This document shows, piece after piece, positions 17,760-26,172 of a stretch of DNA of 64,000 nt. The number at the start of each line of letters is the position of its first letter. Position 1 is the first letter of the stretch. The DNA is from Mesorhizobium sp. CU3 (GTDB lineage Bacteria; Pseudomonadota; Alphaproteobacteria; Rhizobiales; Rhizobiaceae), in NCBI RefSeq assembly GCF_006442965.1, contig NZ_VFWX01000015.1, positions 62,001 through 126,000 on the forward strand. The letters run 5' to 3'. The notes under the pieces are model-generated. The model did not search any database, was not told the DNA's origin, and worked only from the letters and a program-made list of their open reading frames with translations. Position numbers and translations under genes: made by a program.

Positions 17760-17789
17760 AGCTCCGCCTGGCTGCTGCCGGGCGGAGCT
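17760..17789 (+). promoter_or_regulatory. Intercistronic stem-loop between binding protein and permease
   Basis: Thirteen pairs (17760-17772 with 17777-17789, one T-G wobble) close a TGCT tetraloop. No uridine run follows, so it is not a classical terminator. In ABC operons such hairpins protect the upstream binding-protein mRNA or cause partial termination, giving more binding protein than permease; that role here is inference. Confidence 0.6.
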
Positions 17790-17812
17790 GGCGCCAATTC
17801 GGGAAGATCCTG

Positions 17813-18976
17813 ATGGTCAGCCTGCTGAGAAATCAGAAGGTCCGCAATGCGCTATTGCAGGTCCTCTATGTCGGTTCGCTCGCGGCACTCGTGCTTGCCG
17901 GCATCGTCATCGCCCGGCGCAATCTCGCCGACCAGGGGATCACCTCCGGCTTCGACTTCCTCTATAAGTCGACGGGCTGGGACGTGAACTTCTCGCTGCT
18001 GCCCGCCACGGCCAACGATCCCTATTGGTGGTTCTTCCTCATCGGCATCATCAACACGCTGTTTCTCGGCACCATCGGGCTGATGCTGGCCACACTTGTC
18101 GGGACGATCGTCGGCCTGGCGCGGACTTCGTCGAACGAATTGGCGCAACTTCTCGGCCGCACCTATGTCGACATCTTCCGCAACATCCCGCTGATCCTCC
18201 AGGTCTTCTTCTGGTACGCCTTGATCACGCACCTGCCGACGCCGCGCGCCGCACATGAGGCCTTCGGCATGCTCTTGACCAGCCGCGGCCTCTATATCCC
18301 GTTCCCCAATGTCGGCGGCGTGGCACTGGCGCTGGCCATTTTGGCCGTGATCGCGGCCATCGCGCTGCCAGTCTGGCTCGGCCGGACATCACGCCTCAGC
18401 CAACCTTTCGGCGAACGGTCGGCGATCCAGCTTATCGGCGCGGCGGCGGCGCTCGCCTGCGCGGTTCTCATCCTGATAATCGGCCGTTTGCCCGATGAGC
18501 CGTTCATCGACTTTCCGGCGCTGCAGGGCTTGAACCTGAGGGGCGGCCTGCGCATTCCGCCGGAGTTTTCGGCTCTCGCCATCGCCATCGCCATCTATGG
18601 AGGCTCCTACATTGCAGAGATCGTGCGCGGCGGTTTCAAAGCCGTCGGCAAGGGCCAGATGGAAGCGGCGCTTTCGCTGGGCTTGAGCCCCTGGCGTGTG
18701 TTCACGCTAGTGCGGCTGCCGCTGGCGCTGCGCGCCATGCTGCCGATCCTCGCCAACCAGTATGTCTGGCTGATGAAGGCGACGACCATGGGCATCGCCG
18801 TCGGCTTCACCGACTTCTTCATGATCGTGGCGCTGACCATCAACCATTCCGGCCAGACGCTGGAAGCGATCGGCATCCTGATGGCGGGGTTCCTGGCCAT
18901 CAACCTCAGCCTCGCCGCCATCTTCAACCGCATCAACAAAGCCATTGCCCTCAAGGGCAATCAACTGAGGGGTTGA
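17813..18976 (+). CDS. Amino-acid ABC transporter permease (AapQ-like)
   Basis: 387-residue inner-membrane permease of the HisM/GlnP family in its long Aap/Bzt form. Several hydrophobic segments are visible, first at about 13-30; the family contact signature lies near the C terminus: I-A-E-I-V-R-G-G-F then Q-M-E-A-A-L-S-L-G-L-S. R-T-Y-V-D-I-F-R-N-I-P-L-I-L-Q is the conserved mid-protein motif. A long inserted segment between the core helices is usual for AapQ. GGGAAGA precedes the ATG. Three bases separate it from the next permease gene. It should pair with the next gene product in the membrane. Confidence 0.92.
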   Translation: MVSLLRNQKVRNALLQVLYVGSLAALVLAGIVIARRNLADQGITSGFDFLYKSTGWDVNFSLLPATANDPYWWFFLIGIINTLFLGTIGLMLATLVGTIVGLARTSSNELAQLLGRTYVDIFRNIPLILQVFFWYALITHLPTPRAAHEAFGMLLTSRGLYIPFPNVGGVALALAILAVIAAIALPVWLGRTSRLSQPFGERSAIQLIGAAAALACAVLILIIGRLPDEPFIDFPALQGLNLRGGLRIPPEFSALAIAIAIYGGSYIAEIVRGGFKAVGKGQMEAALSLGLSPWRVFTLVRLPLALRAMLPILANQYVWLMKATTMGIAVGFTDFFMIVALTINHSGQTLEAIGILMAGFLAINLSLAAIFNRINKAIALKGNQLRG

Positions 18977-18979
18977 GAG

Positions 18980-20059
18980 ATGGAGATGGTCGTCGTCGCC
19001 CCGCCTGCCCCTGGAAAACTCGAGGACCTGAAGCGGCGTTTCTTCGCGACGCCGCTTCAGGCGCTGCTGTCGCTGATCTCGCTGGCGATCATGGTTTTTC
19101 TCGCCTGGAAGCTGCTCAACTGGGCGATCTTCTCGGCCGTCTTCACCGCGAGCGGCGGGCCGGAAGCCTGCGAGGCGGCGGCGGGCGCCTGCTGGTCGGT
19201 CATCGCCGCCAGGTGGCGCATCATCCTGTTCGGCCTCTACCCCTTCGAGGAGCAATGGCGCTCTGCGCTGGCCTGCGTCAGCGTGGTGGTGATGACGGTG
19301 CTGAGCTGCATCCCCGCCTTCTGGACCGGACGCCGCATCGCCCTTGTCTGGGGAACCGGAACCGCCCTCTACTACCTGCTGATGAAGGGCGGCGTGCTCG
19401 GCCTGCCCTATGTCGGCGAAGAAGCCTGGGGAGGACTGGCGCTGACCCTTTTCATCTTCGTCACCACCTGCCTGATCGGCTTCCCGCTGGCGATCTGCCT
19501 GGCGCTGATGCGCCGCTCGGAACTGCCCTGGATATCGCGGACCACTGGCATCATCATCGACGGGGTGCGGTCGCTGCCGCTGATCTCGATCCTGTTCACC
19601 TTCGCCATCGTCCTGCCCTTCGCGCTGCCGCAGTGGCTGGTGGGCGACAAGCTCTACCGGGTGATCCTGGGATCGGCGCTGTTCTTCTCCGCCTATCAGG
19701 CCGAGATCGTCAGGGGCGGCATGCAGGGCGTGTCGGCGGGTCAGGAAGAAGCCGCCATGGCGCTCGGCATGAGCTACTGGCAGCGCATCGGCCGCATCCT
19801 GTTGCCGCAGGCTATGCGCAATGCGCTGCCGGCGACGATCAACCAGTTCGTCATATCCTTCAAGGAGACCTCGCTGGTGGTCATCGTCGGCTTCTTCGAG
19901 ATCCTTGCCTCAGGCAACGCGGCCTATGGCACCGGAGAATGGCGCTTCGCCTATGTCGAAGTCTACGCCTTCATCGCCTTCATCTATTTCGTCTTCGTCT
20001 TCAGCCTGTCCCGCTACGGCGCTTTCCTGGAACGCCGCATGGCAGTCGGCGAACGATAG
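18980..20059 (+). CDS. Amino-acid ABC transporter permease (AapM-like)
   Basis: 359-residue permease partner. Hydrophobic helices begin around residue 25; the ATPase-contact loop reads Y-Q-A-E-I-V-R-G-G-M then Q-E-E-A-A-M-A-L-G-M-S, followed by P-Q-A-M-R-N-A-L-P. D-G-V-R-S-L-P-L-I-S corresponds to the R-G-x-P family motif. Start ATG 3 bases after the previous stop; AGGGGTTGAGAG supplies the ribosome binding site inside the upstream gene end. It ends 9 bases before the ATPase gene. Confidence 0.92.
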   Translation: MEMVVVAPPAPGKLEDLKRRFFATPLQALLSLISLAIMVFLAWKLLNWAIFSAVFTASGGPEACEAAAGACWSVIAARWRIILFGLYPFEEQWRSALACVSVVVMTVLSCIPAFWTGRRIALVWGTGTALYYLLMKGGVLGLPYVGEEAWGGLALTLFIFVTTCLIGFPLAICLALMRRSELPWISRTTGIIIDGVRSLPLISILFTFAIVLPFALPQWLVGDKLYRVILGSALFFSAYQAEIVRGGMQGVSAGQEEAAMALGMSYWQRIGRILLPQAMRNALPATINQFVISFKETSLVVIVGFFEILASGNAAYGTGEWRFAYVEVYAFIAFIYFVFVFSLSRYGAFLERRMAVGER

Positions 20060-20068
20060 GAGACGGAC

Positions 20069-20830
20069 ATGACTTCAACCAGTTCCAAGCCCGGCGGGCC
20101 TGCCGTCCACATCGAAAACCTCGACAAATATTACGGGACATTCCACGCGCTGCGGAAGGTGAGCCTGTCCGTCGAGCGCAGCGAGAGGATCGTCGTCTGC
20201 GGTCCCTCCGGCTCGGGCAAATCGACCATGATCCGCTGCATCAACCGGCTCGAGCAGCACAATGGCGGGAAGATCACCGTGCTCGGCACCGAGCTCAACG
20301 ACGATGTCGCCAACATCGACGGGATCAGGCGCGAGGTCGGCATGGTGTTCCAGCACTTCAACCTGTTCCCGCACATGACAGTGCTGGAGAATTTGACGAT
20401 CGCGCCGGTGATCGTGCGCAAGGTGGCGCGCGCGGAAGCCGAGGCGACCGCGCGGCGCTATCTGGAGAAGGTGCGCATTCCCGAACAGGCGATGAAATTT
20501 CCCGGACAGCTCTCCGGCGGCCAGCAGCAGCGTGTCGCCATCGCGCGGGCGCTGTGCATGCAGCCGCAAATCATGTTGTTCGACGAGCCGACCTCGGCGC
20601 TCGATCCCGAGATGATATCGGAGGTGCTGGACGTCATGGTCACGCTCGCCTCCGAAGGCATGACGATGATCTGCGTCACGCATGAGATGGGGTTCGCGCG
20701 CCGCGTCGCCGACCGGGTCATCTTCATGGATGGCGGCGAGATCGTCGAAGAAGCGCCGCCGGAGGAATTCTTCACCGCCTCCCGCAACGAGCGCACGCGG
20801 CAGTTCCTGTCGCAGGTGCTGGGTCATTGA
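20069..20830 (+). CDS. Amino-acid ABC transporter ATP-binding protein (AapP-like)
   Basis: 253-residue ATPase of the polar amino-acid class. Walker A G-P-S-G-S-G-K-S-T, Q-loop V-F-Q-H-F-N-L-F-P-H, signature L-S-G-G-Q-Q-Q-R, Walker B M-L-F-D-E-P-T-S-A-L-D-P and H-loop V-T-H-E-M-G-F-A. It has no C-terminal regulatory extension. TAGGAGACGG precedes the ATG. It energises uptake through the two preceding permeases. The next gene follows after 53 bases, so the catabolic genes may be cotranscribed with the transporter. Confidence 0.95.
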   Translation: MTSTSSKPGGPAVHIENLDKYYGTFHALRKVSLSVERSERIVVCGPSGSGKSTMIRCINRLEQHNGGKITVLGTELNDDVANIDGIRREVGMVFQHFNLFPHMTVLENLTIAPVIVRKVARAEAEATARRYLEKVRIPEQAMKFPGQLSGGQQQRVAIARALCMQPQIMLFDEPTSALDPEMISEVLDVMVTLASEGMTMICVTHEMGFARRVADRVIFMDGGEIVEEAPPEEFFTASRNERTRQFLSQVLGH

Positions 20831-20883
20831 GCCTTGCTAACCAACCGATTATAGGCGGCGCATCGCAGCGCTCAGGTATTTCG

Positions 20884-22290
20884 ATGACCGATCCCGTCAG
20901 TGCATTGCAGACAATCCTCGGACCGAAAGGCTGGCTGTCAGGTACCGACGCCGAGCCTTACCGGCGCGACTGGCTCAACCGCTATGGCGTCGCGCCGCTG
21001 GGTGTCGCCAGGCCCGCCAACACGGCCGAAGTGGCCGCGGTCGTGAAGGCATGCCGGGAGGCTGGGCTGGCTGTCGTGCCGCAAGGCGGCAATACCGGGC
21101 TCTGCGGCGGCGCCGTCGCCGAGCGGCCGGATGCGGTGATCGTCTCGCTGTCGCGCATGGCGGTGATCGGCGAGCCGGATCTCGACAGTGGCTCGATCGC
21201 CGTCGAGGCGGGCGTCGTGCTTGCCGCGCTGCATGAGGCGCTGGAGCCGCACGGGCTGATGTTCCCGATGCATCTCGGCGCCGAAGGCAGCGCCAGGATC
21301 GGCGGCCTGATCGGCACCAATGCCGGCGGCAGCCATGCGTTCCGCTATGGCATGATGCAGGATCTGGTGCTCGGCCTCGAAGTCGTGATGCCGGACGGCA
21401 CGGTGTGGGACGGGATGCGCGCGGTGCAGAAGGACAATGCCGGCTATCAGCTACGCAAGCTGTTCTGCGGCGCGGAAGGCACGCTGGGCATCGTCACGCG
21501 CGCGGTGCTCAGGCTCTATCCGACGCCCAGGCAGCAGGCGAGCGCGCTGCTCGTCATGTCCGACTTCGCCGCCGCCGTTTCGTTCGGCGCCTATCTGCGC
21601 GGCGAGGCCGGCGAGTTCCTCACCGGTCTCGAATTCTTCCCAGATCTCGGCCTTGAGCTCGCCCTCAGGCACGTGCCCGATCTCACCTACCAGTTGGAGA
21701 CGCGGGGCGACGTCTATCTGCTGGTCGAGCTGGCTTCCGGCTCGCCGCGGGTTCCGCTGGACGAGATCCTGAATTCGGCGCTGGAATGGGGCATGGAAAA
21801 AGGCCTTGTGCTCGACGGCGCGCTGGCCTCGTCGGGCGCGCAGCGGTCGCAGTTCTGGCGGCTGCGCGAGGAGCAGCCGGAGGGCCAGCGGCTGGAAGGC
21901 GAGCAGCTCAAGCACGACATTTCGGTGCCGCCGGGCGCGATCGCCCGTTTCATCGAGGCCGGCGCGAAAATCTGCGACGACATTCTTCCCGGTGTGCGCA
22001 TCAACCCGTTCGGGCATCTCGGCGATGGCAACATCCACTACAATCTGTCGCCGCCGCGGGGAAGCGCCGATTTCGACGGCAAGGCGGGGCAATTCGCCGA
22101 CGCGCTGTCGGCGCTTGCCACGCAAATGGGCGGCAGCTTCGCGGCCGAGCATGGATTGGGTCGCGCCAAGATCGCCATGGCCGACCGCAATCGCGGTACG
22201 GTGGAGCGCGAACTCATGGCGCGGCTGAAGGATGCGCTCGATCCGAAGGGTGTTATGAACCCCGGCATTCTGGTTCGCTCGCCACTGTAA
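20884..22290 (+). CDS. FAD-linked oxidase, GlcD/D-lactate dehydrogenase type
   Basis: 468-residue FAD-binding oxidase of the vanillyl-alcohol-oxidase fold. The FAD motif lies at about 55-80 (V-V-P-Q-G-G-N-T-G-L-C-G-G), with G-G-L-I-G-T-N-A-G-G and F-C-G-A-E-G-T-L-G-I-V-T later, and C-terminal G-H-L-G-D-G-N-I-H-Y-N and E-H-G-L-G-R. These match D-2-hydroxyglutarate, D-lactate and glycolate dehydrogenases, which oxidise 2-hydroxy acids to 2-oxo acids. The ATG at 20884 is taken instead of a TTG at 20827 that overlaps the ATPase gene; CAGG upstream is a weak site. Likely oxidises a hydroxy acid made from the imported compound. Confidence 0.9.
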   Translation: MTDPVSALQTILGPKGWLSGTDAEPYRRDWLNRYGVAPLGVARPANTAEVAAVVKACREAGLAVVPQGGNTGLCGGAVAERPDAVIVSLSRMAVIGEPDLDSGSIAVEAGVVLAALHEALEPHGLMFPMHLGAEGSARIGGLIGTNAGGSHAFRYGMMQDLVLGLEVVMPDGTVWDGMRAVQKDNAGYQLRKLFCGAEGTLGIVTRAVLRLYPTPRQQASALLVMSDFAAAVSFGAYLRGEAGEFLTGLEFFPDLGLELALRHVPDLTYQLETRGDVYLLVELASGSPRVPLDEILNSALEWGMEKGLVLDGALASSGAQRSQFWRLREEQPEGQRLEGEQLKHDISVPPGAIARFIEAGAKICDDILPGVRINPFGHLGDGNIHYNLSPPRGSADFDGKAGQFADALSALATQMGGSFAAEHGLGRAKIAMADRNRGTVERELMARLKDALDPKGVMNPGILVRSPL

Positions 22291-22408
22291 AGAAAAACTT
22301 TCGTATGGATCGCATTTCTTGATTTCGCCCGGCCCCGCCAGCGTGCAGGTATGAATCCGAAAAGGCAGGCTCGGTCCGCTTGCCGCAATTCCAAGAGGAT
22401 GTCGAAGC

Positions 22409-24079
22409 ATGGCCCGCAATGGCGGTCACCTTCTTGTCGAATGCCTGATCGCCTTAGGCGCGACCAAGAGCTTCGGCGTTCCTGGCGAAAGCTATCTCGC
22501 CGTGCTCGATGCGCTGCATGACACTCACGGCAAGCTCGACTATGTGCTTTGCCGCAACGAAGGCGGCGCGGCCTTCATGGCCTCGGCCTATGGCAAGCTG
22601 ACGGGATCGCCGGGCATCTGCTTCGTCACCCGTGGCCCGGGCGTGACCAATGCCAGCATCGGCGTGCATACGGCGATGCAGGACAGTTCGCCGATGATCC
22701 TGTTCGTCGGCCAGGTCGGCACCGACATGAAGGGCCGCGAAGCGTTCCAGGAGATCGACTACCGGGCTGTGTACGGGACCGTCGCCAAATGGGCGGTCGA
22801 GATCGACGATGTCGCACGGCTTCCCGAAATCGTGGCGCGGGCCTGGACGACGGCTTTGACCGGACGGCCCGGCCCGGTCGTCGTCGCGCTGCCTGAAGAC
22901 ATGCTGACCACCCTGACCGAGGCCGCCCCGCTCAGCGGCCCGGCAACGATCTTCGAAGCTGCGCCGGCACCGGATGCGCTTGCCTCGGCGCTCAAGCTTC
23001 TGGCGGGAGCCGAGAAGCCCGTTCTGCTTTTCGGCGGCGCCAACTGGACGGCGGACGGACGCGCTGCGCTCCAGGCTTTCGCCGAGGCTTCCGACATTCC
23101 GGTCGTCGCCGCCTTCCGTTACCAGGATCAGTTCGACAATCATTCGCCGGTGTTCGTCGGCGAGGCCGGCGTCGGCATGGTGGCGCATGTCAAGAAGCTG
23201 TTCGGCGACGCGGACGTGATCCTCGCCGTAAATGTCCGCTTCGGCGAAATGACCACCGACGGCTATACGCTGCTCAACGTCCCCGTGCCGCGGCAGAAGC
23301 TGATCCATGTGCACGGCTCCGACCGCGAGATCGGCAAGATCTATGTGCCGACGATCGGCATCCATGCCGGCCCGAACGCCTTCGCCAGGGCGCTGACGCC
23401 GGTCAAGGGCTCTTGGGCCGACTGGCGCGCCGCCGCGCGCAAGGCCTATGAAGGCACCTTTGCCGCCCCCGTGCAGCCCGGCCCGGTCGACATGGTCGCG
23501 GTCAGCGCCTGGCTGCGCGAGACCCTGCCGGCCGATGTCATCCTCACCAACGGCGCCGGCAATTTCACCGTGTGGCCGAACAAGTTCTTCAAGTTCGGGC
23601 CTGAGGCGCGACTGCTCGCGCCGCAATCGGGCGCCATGGGCTATGGCCTGCCGGCGGCTATCGCCGCCAAGGTTGCGTATCCTCAGCGCACGGTCGTCTG
23701 CTTCGCCGGCGACGGCGATTTCCAGATGAACTGCCAGGAGCTTGGCACAGCCATGCAGGCGGGCGCGCAGCCGATCGTGCTGATCATCAACAATGGCATT
23801 TACGGCACGATCCGCGCGCACCAGGAGCGCAACTATCCGGCCCGCGTCTCCGGCACGTCGCTCGAGAACCCCGACTTCGTGACGCTGGCGAAGGCCTATG
23901 GCTTCCATGCCGAGCGGGTGGAAGCGACGGCGGATTTCGCCGCGGCGTTCGGGCGAGCGCTCGCATCCACGACCGGCGCGGTCCTCGACATCGCCATCTC
24001 GCCGGAAGCGCTCACGCCGCGACAGACCCTCTCCCAGATGCGCGACGCCGCGCTCGCTTCCCAGAAGGCCAAGGCATGA
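22409..24079 (+). CDS. Thiamine-diphosphate-dependent enzyme (acetolactate synthase-like)
   Basis: 556-residue three-domain ThDP enzyme. The catalytic Glu is E51 in C-R-N-E-G-G; the central domain spans about 190-320; the ThDP/Mg motif G-D-G-D starts at residue 434 and ends with I-I-N-N about 27 residues later. Architecture matches acetolactate synthase, oxalyl-CoA decarboxylase and benzoylformate decarboxylase relatives, acting on 2-oxo acids by decarboxylation or ligation. It lacks an adjacent small regulatory subunit, so it is probably catabolic rather than the biosynthetic IlvB. AAGAGGA precedes the ATG; a 118-base gap upstream may hold a promoter. It overlaps the hyuA-like gene by 4 bases. 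Confidence 0.88.
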   Translation: MARNGGHLLVECLIALGATKSFGVPGESYLAVLDALHDTHGKLDYVLCRNEGGAAFMASAYGKLTGSPGICFVTRGPGVTNASIGVHTAMQDSSPMILFVGQVGTDMKGREAFQEIDYRAVYGTVAKWAVEIDDVARLPEIVARAWTTALTGRPGPVVVALPEDMLTTLTEAAPLSGPATIFEAAPAPDALASALKLLAGAEKPVLLFGGANWTADGRAALQAFAEASDIPVVAAFRYQDQFDNHSPVFVGEAGVGMVAHVKKLFGDADVILAVNVRFGEMTTDGYTLLNVPVPRQKLIHVHGSDREIGKIYVPTIGIHAGPNAFARALTPVKGSWADWRAAARKAYEGTFAAPVQPGPVDMVAVSAWLRETLPADVILTNGAGNFTVWPNKFFKFGPEARLLAPQSGAMGYGLPAAIAAKVAYPQRTVVCFAGDGDFQMNCQELGTAMQAGAQPIVLIINNGIYGTIRAHQERNYPARVSGTSLENPDFVTLAKAYGFHAERVEATADFAAAFGRALASTTGAVLDIAISPEALTPRQTLSQMRDAALASQKAKA

Positions 24080-26172
24080 CCTCCCAAACAGACGACATCC
24101 GCCTCGGCGCGGACATCGGCGGCACCTTCACCGACATTGCGCTCGATGTCAGGGGAACGATGTTCTCGACCAAGGTGCTGACCAACTATTCCGCACCCGA
24201 GCAGGCGATCCTCGATGGCATCGACGTGGTCATCCGCGACGCCGGCATCTCGGCCTCGGAGATCGGCATCATCATCCACGGCACGACGCTTGCCACCAAC
24301 GCGCTGATCGAGCGACGTGGCGCCAGGACCGCGCTGATCACGACCGAAGGTTTTCGCGATGTGATCGAGATGCGGACGGAGAACCGCTTCGAACAGTATG
24401 ACTTGAACCTGCAGCTGCCTACGCCGCTGATTCCGCGCGAGGATCGTTTTACCGTCAGGGGCCGCATCGGCGCCGAGGGCCAGGAACTGCAGCCGCTCGA
24501 CGAAGCCGCCCTCGAAGATATTGCCGGCCGGATCGCGGCGGGCAATTTCGGCTCGGTGGCGATCGGCTTCATCCATGCCTATGCCAACCCGGATCACGAG
24601 CGCCGCGCACGCGAAATCCTCTCCAGGAAACTGACTATCCCGATTTCGATCAGCGCCGAGGTCTCGCCGCAGATGCGCGAGTTCGAGCGCTTCAACACGG
24701 TCTGCGCCAACGCCTATGTTCGACCGCAAATGGCCGACTATCTCGCCCGTTTGCAGACGCGGCTGAAGGACATGGGCGCCGAATGCCCGGTCTTCATGAT
24801 CCATTCCGGCGGCGGCCTGATCTCGGTGGAGACCGCCTCGGAATTTCCGGTACGTTTGGTCGAATCCGGCCCGGCCGGCGGCGCCATCTTTGCCGCCGAC
24901 ATCGCCCGGCGCTTCGGCCTGGAGAAAGTCGTCTCCTACGACATGGGCGGCACCACCGCGAAAATATGCCTGATCGAGGATTTTGCGCCGCGCACGGCTA
25001 GAACATTCGAAGTGGCGCGCACCTATCGCTTTTCCAAGGGTTCGGGCATGCCGATCTCCATTCCGGTGATCGAGATGATCGAGATCGGCGCCGGCGGCGG
25101 CTCCATCGCCTGGGTCGACGCCATGGGCCGCATCCAGACCGGACCCGAGAGCGCCGGCTCGGAGCCTGGCCCGGCCTGCTACGGCCGCGGCGGCAAGCGC
25201 CCGGCGATCACCGACGCCGATCTGGTGCTCGGCAAGCTCGACCCCGACAATTTCGCCGGCGGCGCGATCAAGCTCGACACATCCGCCTCCGAGCAGGCGA
25301 TCCTGCGCGATGTCGGCGAACGCCTGTCGCTGAATGCCATGTCGACCGCCTTCGGCATCTGCGAGGTCGTGGACGAGAACATGGCCAACGCCGCCCGCGT
25401 CCACGCCGTCGAGAACGGCAAGAACATTTCCGACAATCTGATGATCGCCTTCGGCGGCGCGGCACCCCTGCACGCGGCAAGGCTGTGCGAAAAGCTCGGC
25501 ATCGACCAGTGCATCGTGCCGCGCGGCGCCGGCGTCGGATCGGCAATCGGCTTCCTGAAAGCTCCGTTCGGCTATGAAGCGCTGGCCTCGAAGCTGACGC
25601 GACTGTCACGGTTCAAGCCGGCCGAGGTCAATGCGCTGCTCGCCGACCTCAAGGCTTCCGCCGAGGGTTTCGTGCGCACCGGCGCCAGCGGCAGGATCGT
25701 GTGCGAAATCACCGCTTTCATGCGCTATGCCGGCCAGGGCTGGGAAATCCCCGTGCCACTGGCCGACGAGCCGTTTGGCGACGATGCGGTGGCCAGGCTC
25801 AAGGATTTGTTCGAGGAGAACTACCAGCGCTTCTTCGGCCGCGCCATTGAAGGTCTCGACGGGCTGGAGATCGAGATCGTCACCTGGTCGGTGAAGGCGA
25901 CGGATGTCCGGCCTGCCGTTGCGCGGCACGAACTCACCAAGGGCAAGAAGACCAGCCAGCCGGCCACCACCCGTGCGGTCTTCGATCCGGCGACAGGCGC
26001 GCCGCAGACCTATGGCATCGTCGAGCGCGACACGCTTTGCGCCGGCGACCGTGTCGTCGGGCCGGCGGTCATCGTCGAGCGCGAGACCTCCACCGTTATC
26101 ACCACAAGCTTCGACGCCGTCATCCAGAGCGACGGCGCCATCCTTCTGATCCGCAAAGGCAGCCAGGCATGA
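24076..26172 (+). CDS. Hydantoinase/oxoprolinase family protein, A subunit
   Basis: 698-residue HyuA-type subunit. N-terminal nucleotide fold: G-A-D-I-G-G-T-F-T-D at residues about 9-18, then I-H-G-T-T-L-A-T-N; the central hydantoinase A domain has S-G-P-A-G-G-A, the phosphate motif Y-D-M-G-G-T-T-A-K, and G-A-G-G-G-S-I-A. Relatives include ATP-dependent N-methylhydantoinase, 5-oxoprolinase, acetone and acetophenone carboxylases; all couple ATP use to ring opening or carboxylation. It overlaps the ThDP gene (ATGA) and the B-subunit gene, indicating tightly coupled translation. Reaction cannot be chosen from sequence alone. Confidence 0.92.
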   Translation: MTSQTDDIRLGADIGGTFTDIALDVRGTMFSTKVLTNYSAPEQAILDGIDVVIRDAGISASEIGIIIHGTTLATNALIERRGARTALITTEGFRDVIEMRTENRFEQYDLNLQLPTPLIPREDRFTVRGRIGAEGQELQPLDEAALEDIAGRIAAGNFGSVAIGFIHAYANPDHERRAREILSRKLTIPISISAEVSPQMREFERFNTVCANAYVRPQMADYLARLQTRLKDMGAECPVFMIHSGGGLISVETASEFPVRLVESGPAGGAIFAADIARRFGLEKVVSYDMGGTTAKICLIEDFAPRTARTFEVARTYRFSKGSGMPISIPVIEMIEIGAGGGSIAWVDAMGRIQTGPESAGSEPGPACYGRGGKRPAITDADLVLGKLDPDNFAGGAIKLDTSASEQAILRDVGERLSLNAMSTAFGICEVVDENMANAARVHAVENGKNISDNLMIAFGGAAPLHAARLCEKLGIDQCIVPRGAGVGSAIGFLKAPFGYEALASKLTRLSRFKPAEVNALLADLKASAEGFVRTGASGRIVCEITAFMRYAGQGWEIPVPLADEPFGDDAVARLKDLFEENYQRFFGRAIEGLDGLEIEIVTWSVKATDVRPAVARHELTKGKKTSQPATTRAVFDPATGAPQTYGIVERDTLCAGDRVVGPAVIVERETSTVITTSFDAVIQSDGAILLIRKGSQA

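Noticed and set aside
18973..20685. 570-codon plus-strand open frame spanning permease and ATPase genes
   Set aside because: It is a shifted frame over two well-supported genes and has Arg/Ala-rich nonsense composition.
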